A DNA stretch of 6,558 bases from DATDRQ01 sp035291645 (GTDB lineage Bacteria; Chloroflexota; Anaerolineae; Anaerolineales; UBA4823). Location of the stretch: assembly GCA_035291645.1 (NCBI GenBank), contig DATDRQ010000286.1, positions 1-6,558 on the forward strand, written 5' to 3'. The notes beneath the pieces are model-generated. The model saw only the letters and a list, made by a program, of their open reading frames with translations. It made no database searches and was not told the origin of the DNA. Below are positions 1 through 6,326 of this stretch, one piece after another (position 1 is the stretch's first letter; each line of letters starts with the position of its first letter). Both the position numbers and the translations under genes were made by a program.

Positions 1-1195
1 AGGCAGGATAAACGGCGACCTGTACGTGGCGGGCGGCACGATCACCATCGAGCCCTCCGGGGTGGTGGAAGGCGACCTGGGCGCGGCGGGGCAGAGCGTC
101 ACCATCGACGGGCAGGTGAATGGGGATGCGCGCATAGCCGGAGCTGCCCTGCGCCTGGGCAACAGCGGACAGGTTGCCGAAGACCTGATCGGGGCCGGCT
201 ACAGCCTGGAGACCGAGGCGGGCAGCGTAGTCGGTGGAAACATGACTTTCTTCGGCTCCCAGGCGATCCTGGCAGGAGATATCGCCGGGAATCTGAGAGT
301 TGGCGCCAACGGCGTGGAACTGGCGGGCGCTACCATCGGCGGGAACGTGGAGGCGATGGTCGGGGAAACCTCCGATCGGATGCCGTTCCCCCCGTTCACG
401 TTCGTCCCGAATATGCCGCAGGTGCCAACCGTGAATAACGGGCTGACCGTGCGCGCCGGCACCGAGATCGGGGGAGACCTCACCTACGAGAGCGGGAGCG
501 AAGCGCTGATCCCGCCCGGCGCGGTGGCCGGGGAGGTCTCTCGCCAGGTGCCCGCGGTCACGGTTGAAGAAGAACAGGAGCGGGAAACCGAGGCAGCCGC
601 CACTTCCAGGAACTGGTGGTGGAACAACCTGGGCAACCTGCTGGCTTTACTGGTCGTCGGACTGCTGCTGGTGTGGCTGGCGCCGCGCTTCGTGCAGAAC
701 GGCGCGGCGGCGCTGCAGGCAAAGCCGCTGCCCAGCCTGGGGTGGGGCATCGTCGCCATGATCGCCTTCTTCCTGGCGCTGCTGGCCCTGTTCGCCGTCG
801 TTGCCGTGCTGGCAGTCATGCTGGGGGTGATCACGCTCGGCGATCTGGTCGGACCGACTATCTTTGGCGGGCTGCTGGCAGGCGGCGGATTGATCTACGC
901 CTTCTATCTGGCGGTGGGTTACATTTCCAAAATCCTGGTCAGCTTCCTGGTCGGGCGGTGGATCCTGTCCCGGCTCAAGCCCGAGTGGGCGCTCAAGCCA
1001 GCCCTGCCGCTGATCCTGGGGGTGGTGATCTTCGCCGTCCTGGTCGCCATCCCCTACCTGGGGACGCTCGTGACCTGGTTGGCGATCCTGTTCGGCCTGG
1101 GGGCGATCTGGCTGCTGGGCCTGGAGCGCTTCCGGCGCCGGCCAGGCCCGGGCGCGGCGACCTTCGAGGCGCCCCCGCCGGCACCCGCGGATTGA
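1..1195 (+). CDS. Bactofilin-like beta-solenoid protein with C-terminal membrane domain (5' partial)
   Basis: The reading frame is open from the window edge (first full codon at base 2) and ends at TGA 1193-1195, giving 397 visible residues. The first residues, GRINGDLYVAGGTITIEPSG, already form a solenoid coil, so the GTG at base 26 is internal and the true start lies upstream. Residues 1 to about 120 hold six or seven coils of 17-19 residues, each with a Gly-Asp or Gly-Gly turn such as VEGDL, VNGD, IAGN or IGGN. This is the pattern of bactofilin (polymer-forming cytoskeletal) domains. A Pro/Phe-rich insertion (about 127-145) precedes a last coil (148-182). An acidic linker (186-198) leads to about five hydrophobic spans (roughly 212-228, 247-275, 285-317, 334-353, 356-373), then a basic RFRRR and a Pro/Ala-rich tail. 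The acidic residues before span 1, and the basic residues after span 1, after span 3 and at the end, fit a solenoid outside and a tail inside the cell. An upstream signal peptide is therefore expected but not visible. The ligand and role are unknown. Confidence 0.8.
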   Translation, partial: GRINGDLYVAGGTITIEPSGVVEGDLGAAGQSVTIDGQVNGDARIAGAALRLGNSGQVAEDLIGAGYSLETEAGSVVGGNMTFFGSQAILAGDIAGNLRVGANGVELAGATIGGNVEAMVGETSDRMPFPPFTFVPNMPQVPTVNNGLTVRAGTEIGGDLTYESGSEALIPPGAVAGEVSRQVPAVTVEEEQERETEAAATSRNWWWNNLGNLLALLVVGLLLVWLAPRFVQNGAAALQAKPLPSLGWGIVAMIAFFLALLALFAVVAVLAVMLGVITLGDLVGPTIFGGLLAGGGLIYAFYLAVGYISKILVSFLVGRWILSRLKPEWALKPALPLILGVVIFAVLVAIPYLGTLVTWLAILFGLGAIWLLGLERFRRRPGPGAATFEAPPPAPAD

Positions 1196-1219
1196 AAGTT
1201 GGCGTACATATGGGGGAAG

Positions 1220-1258
1220 GTGGGTGTTTTCAGCGGCTGCACCGCTGAAAACACCCAC
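1220..1258 (+). terminator. 17-bp perfect hairpin after the solenoid gene; weak intrinsic terminator or palindromic repeat
   Basis: Bases 1220-1236 (GTGGGTGTTTTCAGCGG) are the exact reverse complement of 1242-1258, with a five-base loop CTGCA at 1237-1241. The hairpin begins 24 bases after the upstream stop codon and is followed by a moderately T-rich TATTTATCTCT (1259-1269). The position and tail suit a terminator for the solenoid gene. The long perfect stem and the lack of a clean T-tract also suit a dispersed palindromic element. The opposite strand has no T-rich tail, so a bidirectional terminator is unlikely. Confidence 0.55.
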
Positions 1259-1297
1259 TATTTATCTCTGTAAGATGGTAAACTGCCTGGGATAATC

Positions 1298-1301
1298 AGG
1301 A
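1298..1301 (+). promoter_or_regulatory. Ribosome binding site of mutS2
   Basis: AGGA ends five bases before the ATG at 1307. This supports that start, as does the family-typical N-terminal LEYPKILERL that begins nine residues into the protein. No convincing promoter was found between the hairpin and this site. Confidence 0.6.
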
Positions 1302-1306
1302 CAGAT

Positions 1307-3730
1307 ATGGATGAAAAGACCCTAACCACCCTCGAATACCCCAAGATCCTGGAGCGGCTGGCGCGCTACACGGCATTCGCCGCTTCCACCGAGAAAGCGC
1401 TCGCCCTGCGCCCGACGGCCAACCTGTCCGACGCCCGCCGGAGGCTGATCGAGACCAACGAGGCCGTGCTGCTGCTGCGAACCAACCACGACCTGACCAT
1501 CGGCGGGGCGCGCGACATCCGCGCCCAGGTCGACCTGGCGGCCCATGGCGGCGTACTCACCCCGGTCGAGCTGCTGGACGTCAAGTCCACCCTGGTCGCC
1601 GCCCGCACCCTGGCGCGCACCTTCGAGCGGATCGAGGTGCAGTACCCCTACCTGGCGGAGATCGCCTCGCGCCTGCCTTCCCCACCCGGCCTGGTGGATG
1701 CCATCACCCGGGCTATCTCCGAGCGCGGCGAGCTGCTCGACACGGCCTCTGCCCGGCTGAAGGAAATCCGCGGCGAGCTGCACATCGCCCACGAACGCCT
1801 GCTGGCGAAGATGCAGCGTATGGTCAGCGACCCCAAGATCACGCCCTACCTGCAGGAAGCGCTGATCACCCAGCGCGACGGGCGCTATGTGCTGCCGCTG
1901 CGGGCCGATTTCAAAGGAAAGGTGCGCGCCATCGTCCACGACCAGTCCGCCTCGGGCGCCACATTGTTCGTCGAGCCGATCGGGGTGGTGGAGCTGAACA
2001 ACCGCTACCGTGAGCTGCAGCTGGCCGAGCGCGACGAGGAACGCCGCATCCTGGCGCAGCTCTCGGATCAGGTCGGCGCCCAGGCGGAGCAGGTGGCCGC
2101 GCTGGTCGAGACCATCGCCGAGCTGGACCTGGCCTTCGCGCGCGGCAAGTACGCCGAGGACCTGGGCGCCACCATGCCCGGCCTGCTGTCCTTCAAGCGC
2201 CAGGCCGGCGACCTGGAGGATAAGCAGCCCGGCTCTGCCATCCGGCTGTTCCAGGCGCGCCATCCCCTGCTCGACCCGCAGACGGTCGTCCCGATCGACG
2301 TCGAGCTGGAGCCGCCCACCTACGCGATGGTGATCACCGGGCCGAACACGGGCGGCAAGACCGTCACCCTCAAGACGATCGGCCTGCTGGTGCTGATGGC
2401 CCAGTCCGGCCTGCACATCCCGGCCCAGCGCGGCGCGGAGCTCAGCCTGTTCGAGCAGGTATTCGCCGACATCGGAGACGAGCAGTCGATCGAGCAGTCG
2501 CTCTCGACTTTCTCGGGGCACGTCACCAATATCATCCGCATCCTGGAGCGGGCCGATCCGCGTGCGCTGGTCATCCTGGACGAGCTGGGCGCCGGGACCG
2601 ACCCGCAGGAAGGCGCCGCCCTGGCGCGCGCCCTGCTGGTCCACCTGCTGGAGCGCGGCATTCCCACCCTGGTCACCACCCACCACCCCGAGCTGAAAGC
2701 CTTCGCCCACGCAGTCCCGGGCGTGGTCAACGCCAGCGTCGAGTTCGACCTGGAGACGCTGCGCCCGACCTTCCACCTGACGGTCGGGCTGCCGGGACGC
2801 TCGAACGCCCTGGCGATCGCCAGCCGGCTGGGCATGCCGGAGGCGATCATCGCCAACGCCCGCGCCGAGCTGGACCCCTCCGACCTGCGCGCCGAGGATC
2901 TGTTGGACGAGATCCACCGCCAGCGCGACCTGGCGCGGCAATCGCGCGCCGCCGCCGGGCAGGCCCAGAAGGAGGCCGAGGCGCTGCGCGGCGAGCTGTC
3001 CGAGCGCCTGGAGCGCGTCGAGGACGAGCGCCGCGCCGTGCTGGAGCAGGCGCGCGCCCAGTCCGCCGAGGGAGTGCGGGAGGTGGAGGAGGAGCTGCTG
3101 GCAGCCCGGCGCGCCCTGGCGCGCGCCCGCCAGCCGCTGGACGCCCTGCGGGCGGTCGAGGAGCAGATCGAAGAGGTGCAGGAGAAGGTGGAGGCGCCGG
3201 TAGAGCGGCGCGCGCCAAAGATCAGGCGGCCCGGCCCACCGCGCCCGATCCGGTTGGGGGACCGGGTGCGGCTGCGCTCGCTCAACGCCCAGGGGGTGGT
3301 CACCACGCTGGGCGAGGAGGAGGCCGAGGTGCAGGTCGGGGCGTTGCGGGTGCGCTCGCGTTTATCTGACCTGGAAAGGTCAGGCGAGGAAAGCAGGGGC
3401 ACGGCTGATGCATCGCCGGAATCCACATCCGGCTCGAACCGCCGTGCCCCTACGCGCCGGGATCATGCACTCTACACCGCCTCGCCCGGTATGGAGCTAG
3501 ACCTGCGCGGCCAGCGCGCCGAGGACGCCCTGGAGGCGCTCGACCGCTACCTGGACGCGGCTTACCTGGCCGGGCTGCCCTTCGTGCGCATCATCCACGG
3601 CAAGGGCACCGGCAAGCTGCGCCAGGCGGTCAGAGAGGCGCTAACAGGACACCCGCAGGTCAAATCCTTCGAATCCGGGGGGGACAAAGAGGGCGGCGAG
3701 GGGGTGACGGTGGCCAAGCTGGCAGGCTGA
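1307..3730 (+). CDS. mutS2: Endonuclease MutS2, Smr-domain type
   Basis: The protein has 807 residues, close to the usual MutS2 length of about 780-790. The N-terminal core (about 1-330) includes the conserved stretch RYVLPLRADFKGKVRAIVHD and has no mismatch-recognition domain, as expected for MutS2 rather than MutS1. The ABC-type ATPase follows. It has Walker A GPNTGGKT at 345-352 (Lys351), DIGDEQSI at 388-395, the signature segment SLSTFSGH at 398-405, Walker B LVILDE at 421-426 and the H-loop THHPELKAF with His459/His460. A highly charged coiled coil covers about 535-635, a KOW-like beta segment about 649-690, and the Smr nuclease domain 729-807 with LDLRG (731-735) and HGKGTGKLR (764-772). 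Known relatives bind branched DNA, nick it through Smr and limit recombination; in Bacillus subtilis MutS2 also splits collided ribosomes. Which role applies here cannot be told from sequence. The odd feature is a low-complexity linker at 693-728, encoded by a palindromic repeat-like sequence. All catalytic motifs are intact and the gene appears functional. Confidence 0.97.
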   Translation: MDEKTLTTLEYPKILERLARYTAFAASTEKALALRPTANLSDARRRLIETNEAVLLLRTNHDLTIGGARDIRAQVDLAAHGGVLTPVELLDVKSTLVAARTLARTFERIEVQYPYLAEIASRLPSPPGLVDAITRAISERGELLDTASARLKEIRGELHIAHERLLAKMQRMVSDPKITPYLQEALITQRDGRYVLPLRADFKGKVRAIVHDQSASGATLFVEPIGVVELNNRYRELQLAERDEERRILAQLSDQVGAQAEQVAALVETIAELDLAFARGKYAEDLGATMPGLLSFKRQAGDLEDKQPGSAIRLFQARHPLLDPQTVVPIDVELEPPTYAMVITGPNTGGKTVTLKTIGLLVLMAQSGLHIPAQRGAELSLFEQVFADIGDEQSIEQSLSTFSGHVTNIIRILERADPRALVILDELGAGTDPQEGAALARALLVHLLERGIPTLVTTHHPELKAFAHAVPGVVNASVEFDLETLRPTFHLTVGLPGRSNALAIASRLGMPEAIIANARAELDPSDLRAEDLLDEIHRQRDLARQSRAAAGQAQKEAEALRGELSERLERVEDERRAVLEQARAQSAEGVREVEEELLAARRALARARQPLDALRAVEEQIEEVQEKVEAPVERRAPKIRRPGPPRPIRLGDRVRLRSLNAQGVVTTLGEEEAEVQVGALRVRSRLSDLERSGEESRGTADASPESTSGSNRRAPTRRDHALYTASPGMELDLRGQRAEDALEALDRYLDAAYLAGLPFVRIIHGKGTGKLRQAVREALTGHPQVKSFESGGDKEGGEGVTVAKLAG
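3393..3453 (+). repeat. Palindromic repeat-like element inside the mutS2 linker
   Basis: AGGGGCACGGC at 3395-3405 is matched exactly by its reverse complement GCCGTGCCCCT at 3441-3451. A further G-C pair (3393 with 3453) lies outside one mismatch. Inside are an eight-base palindrome GATGCATC (3407-3414) and a second hairpin, CCGGA (3416-3420) with TCCGG (3428-3432). The segment encodes about residues 696-716, rich in Ser, Thr, Ala, Pro and Arg, between the KOW-like and Smr domains. Nested inverted repeats together with a linker not expected in the family suggest an in-frame insertion of a mobile-type short element. Target-site duplications were not recognised, so the exact ends are uncertain. 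Confidence 0.55.
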
Positions 3731-3769
3731 TTTTTGATTTCTGATTGCTGATTTACGGATTACGCTTTA
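3728..3769 (+). repeat. Array of six heptads between the convergent mutS2 and acylase genes
   Basis: The 42 bases divide exactly into TGATTTT, TGATTTC, TGATTGC, TGATTTA, CGGATTA and CGCTTTA. The first four units share TGATT; the last two are degenerate. The first unit begins with the mutS2 stop codon (3728-3730) and the last contains the acylase stop codon (minus strand, 3769-3767), so the array fills the entire intergenic space. A period of seven shifts the frame by one at each unit. As a result TGA falls in all three plus-strand frames (3728, 3735, 3742) and TAA in all three minus-strand frames (first base 3769, 3762, 3755). No GC-rich terminator hairpin is present. Confidence 0.65.
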
Positions 3770-6295
3770 CTCGTTAAAGTTCTCCGGCTCGAGTCTCAGG
3801 TGGTCTTTAGCGGCGGCCTCCACCTGGGCTCGATCCCACAGCATGGGGTGGTATTGGATCGTGCGCCACAGGTCGGTCATGTCGGTGTAGTTGGGGTGGA
3901 AGGCATGCCCGGACTGCCCGGTGGTGTGGATCGCCAGCGAGTTGTCCAGGTCGCCCAGGTCGACGATCATGCGCATAGAGGGCAGCCAGTCCACGGCAAA
4001 GGACTCGGTCGCCTCCCAACCAGTGGCGTTGACGATGCTGTCCCCACCGGAGGTACGGTACGGGCCGCGGTTGAAGAGAGCTTCGATCGGGGCGATGCCC
4101 GATTCGCCGAGAGTCTGGTTGGTCAGGGTCAGGGTGTGCAGGTCGCCCCAATTCCATTTGGACGGGTCCTTGCCCTGGGTCTGGTAGAGCTCATCGAGGG
4201 CGGAGACGAAAGCCTGCATGAAGACCTGGTCGCGTCCCTCTACCGGGGCAGTGGTCTGGATATCCCACCAGGGATTGTCCGGCTGCAGAACCAGGTTCTG
4301 CAGCACTGCGAACCAGCGGCTGCCCCCACCCGGCCAATAATCCTCGGGCAAGTCGTCCTGGAAGGTAGCCGCCAGCAGCTTCTTCCAGAAGACCGCGTAT
4401 AAGGCCGCCGCAGGCGAATCCATGTGGGCCTGGTAATCCCAGCCCGTTAACAGCTGGCGGGCCTGCTCCTGCTCATCGGTAGCCAGCGGGATCTCCAGCA
4501 GGATGGGCACCAGGAACTCTGCGCTCAGATCTTTGTTATCCCCTTGAATGCTCTGGATGTAAGCGTTATCGATCGGGCCGGGGGCGGCTTCGATCATTTC
4601 CACCACGCGCCTGGCGCGGTAGCCGTGATCGAACTCGGCGCTGATCAGGTAAGGATACTCCGGGCCTGCCACCGCGTTATTGGCAGTGAGGATATAGCCC
4701 TCTGGCGGGTTGAAAGCGAAGGGCAGTTCTTCGAAGGGGATGTAGCCGGTCCATTCGTACTCGCTGGTCCAACCGGGGACAGGCAAGGTACCATCCCCAT
4801 CGGCCCGGATGGGGACATCCCCCGGCATCTGATAGCCGATGTTACCGTCCACGTCGGCGTAGAGCAGGTTCTGGGAGGGGACCGGAAACTCCCGGGCGCT
4901 CTCCCGGAAATCCTCCCAATTTTGGGCGCGGTCCAGGCGCCAGATAGCCGGGAAGGGATTGGACGGCTCGAGCGCCGTCCAGCGCAGGGCGATCACGTAT
5001 GGCTGCGGCAGATCGATCCCGGCCGTCTCGGTGAAATCCTCGGGCAGGTAAGTATCCGAGATGACCGGGCCGTGGCGGGTGGCGCGCACGGTCAACTCGA
5101 CCGGTTCGCCGCCGCTCACCTGGAGAGTCTCCCGGTAGACCTGCATGTCGACCCAACCGCCTTCGACCTCGTACTGGTCTGGGTTCTCGGGATTGACCTT
5201 CTCGATGTACAGGTCCTGCACGTCGGGGCCGACGTTGGTAAAGGCCCAGGCCACCCGATCATTGTGCCCGATGATCACGCCCGGCGCGCCGGCGAAAGAG
5301 AAGCCGGTGACGTCGTAGTTGCAGGCCTCGCCGCGCGGGGCGCAGTGCAGGCCGATCTCGTACCAGATGGAGGGCATCTGCGCGCCCAGGTGCGGGTCGT
5401 TCGCCAGGATTGGCATGCCGGTGCTGGTGCGCTCACCGGACAGGACCCAGTTGTTCGAGCCGAGGCCGGTTCCTGGCTTTCCAATGAATCCGTGCAGGTC
5501 CGCCAACCTGCGGTCAAGGACCTGCAAGGCGGGCAGCGAGGCTACCAGGTACTCCGGCAGGCGGCCAACAGTCTCCTGCGGGGAAGGCGCCTTGCCGACG
5601 GTAAAGCCCGGAACCGTAACCGGCATCGCCGCCGAGTAAGGAGGGGTGAGCTCACTAACCTGCAGCGGAGTGAGCGTCTTCAAGAGGATGGCGCGCTCGA
5701 TCTCCGAGTCCAGGTTGCCGCCCAGGTCCCAGGCCATTACCTTAGCCCAGGTCATTGAATCCAGCGGCGTCCAGGGCTCGACCGCATACCCGGCGTTGAT
5801 CAACCTCAGGACGGCGTACTCCAGGCTGAGCTGGCCCCCGGAGTGACCGGCCAGGTAGGCGTTCACCCCCTCGGAATAGGCCAGCAGGAGCGCCAGGCTG
5901 GTGGCGTCCAGGCCGTCCAGTTCCTGCTGCGCCACTCGCCGCCAGCCCAGGGTGCGCAGGAAGCGGTCCGTATCCAGCTGGCTCTCGCCGAACATCTCGG
6001 CCAGGCGCCCGGCGCCGATGTGGCGCCAGAAGTCCATCTGCCAGAAGCGGTCCTGGGCGTGCAGGTAGCCCTGGGTGAAGAACAGGTCGTGTACGTTGCC
6101 GGCGTACACCTGGGGGATGCCAAAATCGTCGCGATAGACGTCCACCGGGGCCTGCAGGCCGGACAGCTGAACCTCGCCGGAGACGCCCGGGAAAGATTGC
6201 AGGACAGTGAAGATAAGGACCGCAGCGACGACGGTGCAGGCGATCAGCAGGATCGAAACGAGGAAGAGGAGGATGTTGCGGAGTGTGCGGGACAT
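3767..6295 (-). CDS. Membrane-anchored penicillin-acylase-family Ntn hydrolase
   Basis: The 842-residue precursor matches the usual size of the penicillin/cephalosporin/acyl-homoserine-lactone acylase family, which hydrolyses amide bonds of acylated amines after self-cleavage into alpha and beta chains. A basic start (MSRTLRN) and one long hydrophobic stretch at about 8-33 indicate an N-terminal membrane anchor with the enzyme outside the membrane. The alpha-chain region has VDVYRDDFGIPQVYA (51-65) and GYLHAQDRFWQMDFWR (76-91). Gly279-Ser280 in LGSNNWVLSG is the predicted cleavage point, making Ser280 the nucleophile and the beta chain 563 residues. ANDPHLG (298-304) puts a His at beta position 23, as in cephalosporin and AHL acylases, where E. 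coli penicillin G acylase has Gln. GHNDRVAWAFTNVGPDVQDLY (343-363), Asn539 in LTANNA and Arg563 match other conserved sites. Cys318 and Cys325 could form a disulfide. The substrate cannot be deduced. The start is supported by GGAGGT just upstream. The gene follows acpS by 21 bases and converges on mutS2. Confidence 0.93.
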   Translation of the reverse strand: MSRTLRNILLFLVSILLIACTVVAAVLIFTVLQSFPGVSGEVQLSGLQAPVDVYRDDFGIPQVYAGNVHDLFFTQGYLHAQDRFWQMDFWRHIGAGRLAEMFGESQLDTDRFLRTLGWRRVAQQELDGLDATSLALLLAYSEGVNAYLAGHSGGQLSLEYAVLRLINAGYAVEPWTPLDSMTWAKVMAWDLGGNLDSEIERAILLKTLTPLQVSELTPPYSAAMPVTVPGFTVGKAPSPQETVGRLPEYLVASLPALQVLDRRLADLHGFIGKPGTGLGSNNWVLSGERTSTGMPILANDPHLGAQMPSIWYEIGLHCAPRGEACNYDVTGFSFAGAPGVIIGHNDRVAWAFTNVGPDVQDLYIEKVNPENPDQYEVEGGWVDMQVYRETLQVSGGEPVELTVRATRHGPVISDTYLPEDFTETAGIDLPQPYVIALRWTALEPSNPFPAIWRLDRAQNWEDFRESAREFPVPSQNLLYADVDGNIGYQMPGDVPIRADGDGTLPVPGWTSEYEWTGYIPFEELPFAFNPPEGYILTANNAVAGPEYPYLISAEFDHGYRARRVVEMIEAAPGPIDNAYIQSIQGDNKDLSAEFLVPILLEIPLATDEQEQARQLLTGWDYQAHMDSPAAALYAVFWKKLLAATFQDDLPEDYWPGGGSRWFAVLQNLVLQPDNPWWDIQTTAPVEGRDQVFMQAFVSALDELYQTQGKDPSKWNWGDLHTLTLTNQTLGESGIAPIEALFNRGPYRTSGGDSIVNATGWEATESFAVDWLPSMRMIVDLGDLDNSLAIHTTGQSGHAFHPNYTDMTDLWRTIQYHPMLWDRAQVEAAAKDHLRLEPENFNE

Positions 6296-6298
6296 GGG

Positions 6299-6304
6299 AC
6301 CTCC
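6299..6304 (-). promoter_or_regulatory. Strong ribosome binding site of the acylase gene
   Basis: On the minus strand GGAGGT (6304-6299) lies three bases before the ATG at 6295-6293. It is a near-ideal Shine-Dalgarno sequence, though closely spaced, and it fixes this start. It sits between the acpS stop and the acylase start, consistent with translation from a shared message. Confidence 0.75.
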
Positions 6305-6326
6305 AGAAGTCGGCAGTCAGCGGTCA
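6299..6326 (-). repeat. Degenerate heptad-like stretch at the acpS-acylase junction
   Basis: Read on the minus strand from 6326, the bases divide into TGACCGC, TGACTGC, CGACTTC and TGGAGGT. The second unit differs by one transition from TGATTGC at 3742-3748 in the other array. The acpS stop codon is the first three bases of the second unit, and the fourth unit contains the acylase Shine-Dalgarno sequence. Only the first three units resemble each other clearly, so this call is weaker than the array at 3728-3769. Confidence 0.4.

Noticed and set aside
26..28. GTG as the start of the solenoid gene
   Set aside because: The same frame is open upstream and already encodes coil sequence (INGDLYV), so the GTG codes for an internal valine.
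1268..1296. Possible mutS2 promoter elements (TAAGAT at 1271-1276, GATAAT at 1291-1296)
   Set aside because: Neither has a good -35 partner at 17 bases. The second would start transcription so near the ATG that the ribosome binding site would be lost.
1286..1300. Small hairpin CCTG/CAGG overlapping the mutS2 ribosome binding site
   Set aside because: Only four base pairs with a seven-base loop; too weak to claim regulation.
1322..3426. Long open frames on the minus strand opposite mutS2 (for example 1322-2941 and 2320-3426)
   Set aside because: They lie entirely opposite a gene with clear MutS2 motifs throughout. Their products are low-complexity, rich in Arg, Ser, Gln or Ala, and resemble no family. 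GC-rich codon use produces such shadows.
3765..3779. CTTTA/TAAAG inverted repeat as a terminator between the convergent genes
   Set aside because: A five-pair, mostly A-T stem without a T-tract is too unstable to act as an intrinsic terminator.
4544..5758. 404-residue open frame on the plus strand opposite the acylase gene
   Set aside because: It is antisense to conserved acylase motifs and its translation has no recognisable domain; it is explained by third-position GC bias.
6233..6295. Lipobox LIAC (residues 17-20) suggesting that the acylase is a lipoprotein
   Set aside because: The hydrophobic stretch continues for about 13 residues after the cysteine, which fits an uncleaved membrane anchor better than a lipoprotein signal. 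It is not fully excluded.
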